This document shows positions 56,575-64,000 of a stretch of 64,000 bases of DNA, one piece after another. A program made the translations under genes and the position numbers. This DNA comes from Emydura subglobosa (Eukaryota; Chordata; Testudines; Chelidae), in NCBI GenBank assembly GCA_007922225.1, contig ML679946.1, positions 96,540,759 through 96,604,758 on the forward strand. The letters run 5' to 3'. Numbering within the stretch: position 1 is the first letter of the stretch; every line of letters starts with the position of its first letter. The notes beneath the pieces are model-generated. The model was not told where the DNA came from and did not search any database. It worked only from the letters and a program-made list of their open reading frames with translations.

Positions 56575-57165
56575 GCTAAGGGCACGATTCTGTCACAGAG
56601 GTCATGGGTTCTGGGACTTTCCGGGACCTCTGCGACTTCTTCTGGGGCAGGGCTGGAGCAGCTGTCAGCCTTGGGGTTGGCCGAGCAACAGCTGCCGGAA
56701 CAGCTGCCAGGAGGCCAGTCACAGGCCACCAAACAGCTGAGCAGCTGATCGGCAGCCAGTTCAGCCCCGGGGCCATGGAACAGCTGACTGGTGGCCAGCC
56801 CCAGACCATGGAACAGCTGATTGGCAGCCAGCCCCAAAGCCACGGAACAGCTGATTGGCAGCCAGCCCCAGGGCCACGGAACAGTTGCCCGCCAGCCAGC
56901 CCAGGACCATGGAACAGCTGACCGCCAGCCAGTCCCAGAGCCACAGAGCAGCTGGCGCCAAACAACTAATTGGCGGCCGGCCCCGGGCTGCCGAGAAACA
57001 GATGAGGTTGGGTGATCCCCCTTGGGTCAGACCCTGTTTCTCCCTCCTCGCCTAGGGTACTTGTAGTAAAAGTCAGGGTCAGGTCATGGGCTTCTGTACA
57101 TTTTTGTTTATTGCCTGTGATCTGTTCCTGACTTTTACTAAAAATACCCGTGGCAGAATTATAGC
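56575..57165. repeat. Foldback repeat carrying a minisatellite
   Basis: The right half has arms at about 57055-57090 and 57115-57150 (GTAGTAAAAGTCAGG pairing with CCTGACTTTTACTA), the outer ends contain CACGATTCTGTCACAG and GTGGCAGAATTATAG, and the interior is the GC-rich tandem array at 56698-56960. The whole looks like one non-autonomous repeat with an expanded core. Confidence 0.5.
56698..56960 (+). repeat. Minisatellite, about 8 units of 33-35 bp
   Basis: Units begin GAACAGCTGATTGGCAGCCA and continue GCCCCAGAGCCACG, at about 56698, 56733, 56777, 56811, 56844, 56878, 56911 and 56945. Most units contain CAGCTG, an E-box. The array is open in several frames on both strands because the unit length varies near 34, but no protein is implied. 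Confidence 0.8.
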
Positions 57166-57170
57166 ATAGT

Positions 57171-59579
57171 GCAAGTAAAGTGTAAGATAGTAGAAAGAGA
57201 GAGCGAGAGCGTGTGTGTGTGTTGATAAAAATGCATGTAACTCTGTTCACTGCAACATATCTATGTACATTTTAAAGCAATTTAAGATCTGTTGTCAGCA
57301 ATTTGTTGCAAACTGGCCACTTGCGACATATTGCTTCACTTAGAATCATTTGAACTGTGTGCTATTGTAGTCTGAATGTTCTTTAATTTGCAATAAGGGA
57401 TTTGTGTCCCAGGGATTGTGTCTTGTTTAGGATTTTTAGATCATATTGTAGTAGGGATTATTAGTTACTTTAGTTACTTTAATCTAAAAAGATACTTTGT
57501 TTTGGAAAGAATAGTGCCTTTGTCAATTACTTTATTGGAAGGTTATATTTATGTCCTTTAGTGTTTCCTTAACAACTCTAATAGACTAAGAGCGTGATAA
57601 GCAGGTTATCATAGCAGTGTCCCAAAATCCAATTTTTTGGAGTAATGCCGCATCCCCATTTCCCCTTCCCAGCACCGCAGGCCTACCCCTTGCAGATGCA
57701 TTACAATCCTTCTCCCAAGCCTTCCAGCCTAACCCACCCCATCCTATGCATCTCAGCCCCATCACAACCCCATTGGTCTCAGATGTCAGGCTTAACCCCA
57801 ACCAGCCACTCCATTCTCCCCACACCACAATCCTACCCATCCCAGCCCACAAGTCACATGCCCCCTCTTTAACCACTCTTTCTAGTGTTCTCCTCCCTAC
57901 TAAATATCCTAACTCACCAACCTGACCCTGATCCAAAGTTAATTCTGCCCTAGCTCCTCATCTGAATTTTATATGTAGGAAAGGCCTATGAGGTGAAATG
58001 GCTCATCAAAATGAGGCAAGACTGAGCGGGCTGGGTGTTAATGATCCAGGTGATGGGGCTAAGGTAGCTTCTGTGTTGCATATATGCACGTTGGTGTCAC
58101 TTACATAAATGAGAAAATTGAATATTAATGAAATATGGAAATAAAGGCATATAATTTGCATACAATCTTCAGATTGTGGGATCTTCAACCTTAACATGCA
58201 TGGTAGTTAGATTTAGAGCAGAGTAAGCAGAAATTTAGGCCTATTGTGCCTTTCTCTGAACTCCTGAGTCTTCCTTAAGCTGCTCCTAATGCTCTCAAGG
58301 TAATATTGCATTTACGGCTCAGTTAGCAAGGGATACAACAATGAGTTAATCAAGTATTTCTATTGCAGAACCAAAATATTTATTTTATGGGTAATTAAAT
58401 TAATCAGCACCATTTGCAACATTTTATAAAGGGCTGGCTTTCAACTACTGATCTTCATTCTTCATTCCTTGGTCACCCAAAACGCCCACTCAATGACATG
58501 AGACTCCCATTCAGTGGCAGTTTGGGGAAGGCCCAGAAATCAAGAGCAAGCCAATTAATTTTAATGTTATTTGCACAGGAAAATGGTTAAGTAAAGAAAA
58601 GCAGAACTACTGTTGGCAAAGGAGCCATGACTGAATCCTTCTGATGGGGACACAGTTCTAATTATGTTTGGCTTCAGACTCTAAACTATTCGTATGGCAG
58701 ATTGCTTCCTATGCCAAAAGCATTTGAGAGCTCCACTAAATTAAAGCAGGAGTCTCTAAAGTTTAAAACTTGCAATTTACAAAGCAATATTTCATGCACA
58801 TCAAGTGCTTTTCAAAATCAATGCCAACCATCTAAAGTAGAGGAGATATCATTTTAAAACTTGGTAGCAGCTGTGATGGATTTATTAGCTCAAAAGCACA
58901 CTGATATGGAAATAATGTTTGATGTGGGGTAATACAGTCCATCAGTTTCATTTCCAGTGGAATTTATTATGTAAACTCCTATAGCTTAATATGAAAGAAC
59001 AACATTATAGGGAAATTGCCGTGATTCAACTCAGAATATATTGAGGCAACTATGGCTTTTTGTCTTGGATTAAAAGGGCATGTACGGAGATGTAGTAAAT
59101 GCTAGGGCAGCAGATTTTAATCCTGACAAATAGGCCTTTTTCAGAGCACATTTTCTACTTTTAAGGATTTTCTTTCTTTCTTTCTTTTTTCTTTTAAGGA
59201 TTTTCACTTTTCTTTCAAATTAGACCTCAGAAGGCTCAAGAGTAACCTCAAAGACATGTTACAGACATAAGGGCAGGAGCAGTAATATTAATAAAGTAAA
59301 ATCTTCGGGCAGGCTTCAAATATATCAGCTGTTTTTAGATACTAAACTTCTCTCTCGCATACTGGAAGCAGATACATGCACTTCTAAGATGAAACCAAAG
59401 CTGAACTTCAGCCTCTCTTGTATAAAAGAAAAGAGCTAGCAGAGATTAGATGTATTACTAAACATATATGTATTTAGTAGTATGACTAATCTCGTGTGTG
59501 TGTGAGAGACAGGGAGAGAGAGAGCTGATTATGTTGATAGCCTAAGGGAGAAAACCTTTACTATTTTGAGTAAGGAAGA
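57171..59579. other. Unannotated stretch
   Basis: AT-rich with a C-rich block at 57640-57930 that gives overlapping Pro/Ser/His-rich frames. A (CTTT)n tract lies at 59169-59190 and a (GT)n(GA)n tract at 59495-59523. No gene recognised. Confidence 0.35.
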
Positions 59580-59633
59580 TAATGGGCCTGATCCGAAGCC
59601 TATTGAAGACAATGGGAATCTTTCCACTGATTT
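59580..59633. repeat. Half of a foldback repeat, cut by CR1
   Basis: GGGCCTGATCCGAAGCCTATTG and ACAATGGGAATCTTTCCACT are the left arm of the palindrome seen at 2515-2612. The right arm is missing because the CR1 begins at 59634. Confidence 0.5.
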
Positions 59634-59803
59634 AAGAACAGCCATATTGCATCAGACCAATGGTCCATCTAGTCCAGTAGATTGTCTCTGACAGTGGGCA
59701 GTGCTAGTACACTGGATCTAACGGTGGCCAGTGGCGAGATGCTTCTGTCAGTTGGAGGAATAGGGAAACCTGGAGCATGGGGTTCCATCCCTTACCATCT
59801 TGG

Positions 59804-61400
59804 CTAATGGCCCTTGATGGACCTAACCACCATGAATTTATCTACTTCTTTTTTTAATCCCATTATAGTTTTGGCTTTCACAACATACTCTAGCAATGAG
59901 TTCCACAAGCTGACTGTGTGTTGTGTGAAGAAGGACTTCCTCGTGTTTGTTTTAAACCTGATGTCTATTAATTTCATCCGGTGACCCACAGTTCTTGTGT
60001 TATGTCAAGAGGTAAATACTTCCCTATTCACATTCTCCATACCATTAATGATTTTATAAGTACTTCAATGATATCCCCTCTTAGTCATCTTTTTTCTAAA
60101 ATGAACAGTCCCATCTTTTTTAATCTCTCCTCATATGGAAGCTGTTTCATACCCTTAATTATTTTTGTTCCCCTTTTCTGCACCTTTTCCAATTCTAATA
60201 TATCTTTTTTGAGATGGGGCCACCAGAATTGAAGGTGTGGGCATACCATGGATTTATATAGTGGCATTATAATATTACGGTTTTCTAATCTAACCCTTTT
60301 CCAATGGTCCCTAAAATATCATTAACTTTTTTAACTGCTGCTGAACACTGAGTGGGCATTTTCAAAGCACTATCCACAATGACTCCAAGATCTCTTTCTT
60401 GAGTGTTTAACTGATAATTTAACAGCTAATTTAGATCCCATCATTTTGTATATATAGTTAGGATTATTTTTTCTAATATGCATTACTTTGCACTTATCAA
60501 CATTGAATTTCATCAACTATTTTGTCACCCAATTTAGGGAGATCCTTTGGTAATTCTTTGCAGTCAGATTGGGATGTAACTATCGTAATTTTGTATATTT
60601 TCAAAATTTACCACCTCACTATTCACTCCCTTTTCCAGATCATTTGTGAATATGTTGAAAAGCACAGGTTCCAGAACAGATCCTTTAGGATCCTCTTTAT
60701 TTACCTCTCTCCATTGTGAAAACTGACCATTTATTCCTACCCTTTGTTTCCTATCGTTTAATGCATTACTGATCCATAAAATGACCTTCCCCCTTTTCCA
60801 ATTACTGCTTACTTTGCTGAAGAGCCTTGTCAAAGGCATTCTGAAAGTTCAAGTAATCTATAGCAACTGGATTACCCTTGTCCACATATTTGTTGTCTCC
60901 CTCAAAGAATTCTAATAGATTGATGAGGTATGATTTTCCTTTATAAAAGTTGACTCTTCCCCAACATATCATGTTTATATATGTGTCTGACAATTCTGTT
61001 CTTTACTATAGCTTCAATTAATTTGCCTGGTACTGAAGCTAGGCTTCCTGGCTTGTAATTTCCAGAATTGTCTCTGGAGCCTTTTTTAAAAATTGGCATT
61101 ACATTAGCTATCTGCCAATCATCTAGTACAGAGGCTGATTCAAATGATAGGTTACATGTCATAATTAGTTGCTCTGCAATTTCATATCTGAGTTCCTTCA
61201 GAACTCTTGGGCGAATACCATCTAGTCCTAGTGATTTCTTATTGATCAGTTTATCAATTTGTTTCAAAACCTCCTCTTCTGACACCTCAATCTGGGACAG
61301 TTGTTCAGATTTATCACCTAAGAAGAATGGCTCGGATGTCGCGATTTTCCCCACATCTTCTGCAGTGAAGACTGATGCAAAGAATTAATTTAGCTTCTCC
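59804..61400 (-). pseudogene. CR1 ORF2 reverse transcriptase and C-terminus
   Basis: Minus-strand pieces in order: EVSEEEVLKQIDKLINKKS and GLDGIRPRVLKELRYEIAEQ (61290-61200), DWQIANVMPIFKKGSRDN (about 61100), YLNFQNAFDKALQQ (about 60840), KGSVLEPVLFNIFTNDLEKG (about 60690), where the FADD block is changed to FENI, then MPLYKSMVCPHLQFWWPHLK (60267) and the C-terminal FFTQHTVSLWNSLLEYVV (59930). The catalytic Asp pair is lost and frames are broken. Confidence 0.88.
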
Positions 61401-61473
61401 TCAATTACCTTGTCTTTCTTGAATGCTCCTTTAACACTTCAATTATCAAGTGGCCCCACTGACTGTTTGACAG

Positions 61474-63150
61474 TGTTACCTGGCAGCTCTGTGTTCTTGG
61501 GGAACCAGGGCACAAAACCCCGACTCTCTCTGGCTCACCTGAATACACCGCCCCCAGCCTCTGCTTGAACCAGAAGCCAAAAGCAATGAAAAGGCAGTGG
61601 AAGACCCATCTAAAACCCTCCAAACAAGGGTAACAATAGGATTAAGACAACTCCCCTAGCCTCATCTACATCAAAGATGTAAAAAGGAGGCATCTCGATT
61701 AACACATCAAGTGGAGAACAGAAGCCTCATCGACATCGAAGATGGAAAAAGAATTAGCATAGTGAACAGAGAACCAAGCTCCAAAGCAGGGACCGCAATT
61801 AACTCTGGGATTGGCAAAGCAGGGACGCACTGCATAATGGGAGATCTCACCTGATGTAAATGAACCCACACCTGCACACATCCAGCTCCGCAGTTATCAG
61901 ACCATTGTAGTTATTGATAGGTAAAACACTGAATCTGCCTGATTGCATTATGAGCTCCCTCAAGGAACACTGCCCATAGCCAGGAGTGATCGGCTCCTAT
62001 TATCCAGCATAAAGAAAACCACTCTGGGATACTTCCTTGAGACATTGTTTACCCATAAACACACCTGGTGGTCTACAAAAACCCCTATTCAAGTTCAAAC
62101 CCCTGTTCTGATGCCTGGATCCAAATGCTGCATCAGGTCCACTAGGACTTCCCCTTTTCTTGACTGATCGTGTTGGGGACTCTGCCTGTCTCAAGCGCTC
62201 CGGACCCTAAGCTGAACAGCCTGTCTCCTGGGAACCCCTGAGCTGCATGGAGTGGTGAGACCCGCTCCCCCATTCCCTCCCCCCCCCCAACACTGTCTCC
62301 CTCTCTCTTTCTCTCTCTCTCTTTTAGTCCAGGCATAACTTTCTATTTTTGTAATCAAACCTGGGCTAGCTTTCTCCAATACCCCAACTGTAATTGTGTA
62401 GCATTGTAAGTATGTGATTGTTTTTCTCTCCTTGTACGGTATTACAATTAATATCATAAGTTTTATATACCTGGCAATAAACTAACTGTTATATTCAAGC
62501 TGATTGCCACTCTCTCTCTCTCTCCAAACTTCATTTACTCCTTTGTGTTCTGGGCTTCCCTATCTTGCTCTGCAGCAACGCTTCTTTTACCTAAGCCAAA
62601 GATCCCTGGAGTGCGCAAAAAACCTATGGGGTTTGCTCATCAAGGGGGTTACTATTAGAATAATTGTAGAGTGAGGGGGGAGGCAGCTGAGAAGTGCTGC
62701 TCTGCCTAGCCTATGGAGTCCAGGGGCAAATAAGGGTGGCAGCTGAAAAGTGCTGTTTGGACCCAGCCTGCTCAGAAGTGCGCTCTGTTCTGGTGCGTTG
62801 CAAAGGGGCATATAAGAGTGGCTGCTGAAAGTGCTGTGTCACCCAGCCTGCTGAGTTCAGGGACATATAAGGGGTCAGCTGACAGTGCTGATAGCCCTGT
62901 CCGCTCAGACACACTCAGTTAATCTGAAATGTGTGTGTGTATCTGTGGGGGGGTTTATTTGAATCTGGGCTGGAGGAACCCAGCCCTGAAAACTTAGGTC
63001 CTGCAGGATAGCTCCATTGGGAGAGGACTTGTAGCCCTATGAACACACAAGTAACACAAGCAGTATATGAATAGAATCACTACCCCCCCTTCCAGGAAGG
63101 TAGCCCTAATAAATGAGCATACCCCAAAGTGACGGGCAAGTCTGGTAACA
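61474..63150 (+). mobile_element. Long solo LTR (family 4) inside CR1
   Basis: Starts TGTTACCTGG and ends CTGGTAACA, an inverted TGTTACC/GGTAACA terminus, 1,677 bp. ACAG at 61470-61473 and GCAG at 63151-63154 fit a 4-bp target duplication with one change. AATAAA at 62476-62481 is a candidate poly(A) signal. A CT-rich tract lies at 62300-62325 and a tandem array at 62660-62905. No gag, pol or env motif is seen, so it is either a very long LTR or a small non-autonomous element. Confidence 0.75.
62660..62905 (+). repeat. Degenerate tandem array in the LTR
   Basis: Four imperfect units of about 50-80 bp share GGGCATATAAGGGTGGCAGC (variants at about 62725, 62806 and 62862), CTGAAAAGTGCTG and CACCCAGCCTGCT. 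They lie downstream of the AATAAA signal. Confidence 0.65.
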
Positions 63151-63529
63151 GCAGGCTTCCTCATTCTGATGTACGTAAAAAACAATAATGTGCTGTTAGT
63201 TTTTGTGTCCTTAGCTAGTTGCTCTTCAAATTATTTACTGTACAGTTGACTTACCAGAGTTTATGCTCCTTTCTATGTTCCTAACTGATATTTGACTTCC
63301 AGTTTTCGAAGGATGCCTTTGTGCCTCTAACAGCCTCTTTTACTCTGCTGTTGAGCCAGGGTGGCATATTTTTGGTCCTCTTGATTTTTTTTTAAATTGG
63401 TGTATACTTATAGTTTGAGCTGCTATTATTGTGGTTTTAAATAATCTCCATGCAGTTTTCAGGCATTTCATCCTTGTGCCTGCTCATTTTAATTTCTATT
63501 TAACTAGCTCTTAACTGGGAGGCAACAGG

Positions 63530-63825
63530 TTGCTGCCAGTGCCTTTCCCCACTGCCGGAGTGTTTCACTGGGGCAGGGAAAGGCTCCAACAGCATGGAGG
63601 CAGTGGAACTCTACATTGCTAAAAATAGCAGTGTGAAATGGGAGGCACTGCTTGGGCATATAGAGAGATGTGTATGGTATATACCCTAAGGTCCTGGCAT
63701 GCCGCTGCTTTATTCACCTAAGCAATGTCTTGCCCTCTACACTGCTATTTTTACACGTGCCAGCAGGGCGTGCAGTGTCTGTCCTCTACACACCAGCTCA
63801 AGTGTAGACCTGCCCTCAGTGGTAG
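63530..63825. repeat. MITE-like repeat (TCTACAC/GTGTAGA motifs)
   Basis: Inverted pairs include CTACATTGCTAAAAATAGCA with ACACTGCTATTTTTACACG. The right end AAGTGTAGACCTGCCCTCAG matches the TGTAGAC end motif of the 49219-49472 family. No transposase. Confidence 0.45.
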
Positions 63826-64000
63826 TACATGAGAACCAGGAAGTGAATCTAACTAGACACGGACTAGCAACAACTCGAAAGTGTGAATTTCTCCTGTTTT
63901 CATCGCCCATGCCGAGTGGAATGGAAACAGTAAACAAGCCACATAAAGGATGAAAAGTAAATTAGATTTTTAAATCATCTGTATACGTCTAGTAATCTAA

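Larger units (their letters stand above)
59634..63513 (-). mobile_element. CR1 LINE, long copy, split by an LTR
   Basis: The minus-strand CR1 runs from the linker before RT (63513) to the 3' terminus (59634, AAGAACAGCCATATTGCATC in reverse), excluding the LTR at 61474-63150. The pieces join exactly: CCCCACTGACTGTTTGACAG on one side and GCAGGCTTCCTCATTCTGAT on the other. It belongs to the same subfamily as 46140-46722. The 5' part (ORF1 and most of the endonuclease) is missing, as usual for CR1. Confidence 0.9.

Noticed and set aside
56576..57055. Gln/Ala/Trp-rich frames on both strands
   Set aside because: Products of the 34-bp minisatellite in shifting frames.
57617..57925. 102-codon Pro/Ser/His-rich open frame
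   Set aside because: It sits in a C-rich block where two forward frames are open together, and its composition follows the base bias. No domain, Kozak context or partner exon.

Overview
This window looks like intergenic or intronic DNA from a sauropsid, most likely a turtle. I find no convincing host protein-coding gene, rRNA or tRNA gene. The evidence is the repeat content: many 5'-truncated CR1 LINEs of at least three subfamilies (3' tails ATTCTATGAT, TTATGTTC, or CTTCTGGCCTTAAAAT), a near-complete DIRS retrotransposon, Penelope-like fragments with a GIY-YIG domain, solo LTRs, tRNA-derived SINEs, and many short palindromic (foldback/MITE-like) repeats of types I associate with turtles and crocodilians. 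Almost every long open frame is transposon coding sequence, usually broken. The species call is inference from repeat style, not from a marker gene.

Layout. 0.6-5.1 kb: two tRNA-derived SINEs, foldback repeats and a candidate solo LTR. 5.1-12.45 kb: a decayed minus-strand non-LTR retrotransposon with ORF1 (zinc knuckles) and ORF2 (APE endonuclease, reverse transcriptase, RNase H, C-terminal Cys/His segment), later cut by a CR1 (7.7-8.6 kb), an LTR (9.7-10.4 kb), and a second LTR (10.8-11.8 kb) that itself landed beside or in a tiny CR1 tail. 13-30 kb: foldback repeats, CR1 tails, a Penelope 3' end with GIY-YIG (22.9-23.65 kb) and long stretches with nothing recognisable. 30.9-36.84 kb: minus-strand DIRS element with gag, RT, RNase H and tyrosine recombinase, terminal inverted repeats and an internal complementary region. 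37-44 kb: CR1 fragments, a second copy of the 9.7-kb LTR with a 5-bp target duplication, a cluster of Penelope 3' ends including a head-to-head 177-bp inverted pair, and a MIR-like SINE. 44-54 kb: CR1 and L2-like LINE fragments, a solo LTR with TATA and poly(A) signals, and MITEs. 56-57.2 kb: a purine-rich possible leader or first exon, then a foldback repeat carrying a 34-bp minisatellite. 59.6-63.5 kb: a long minus-strand CR1 split by a 1,677-bp LTR.

How the parts relate. The elements do not form a pathway. They record successive insertions, and several can be ordered by nesting. The most unusual component is the RNase H-bearing LINE at 5.1-12.45 kb; the most intact are the DIRS element and the Penelope inverted pair.
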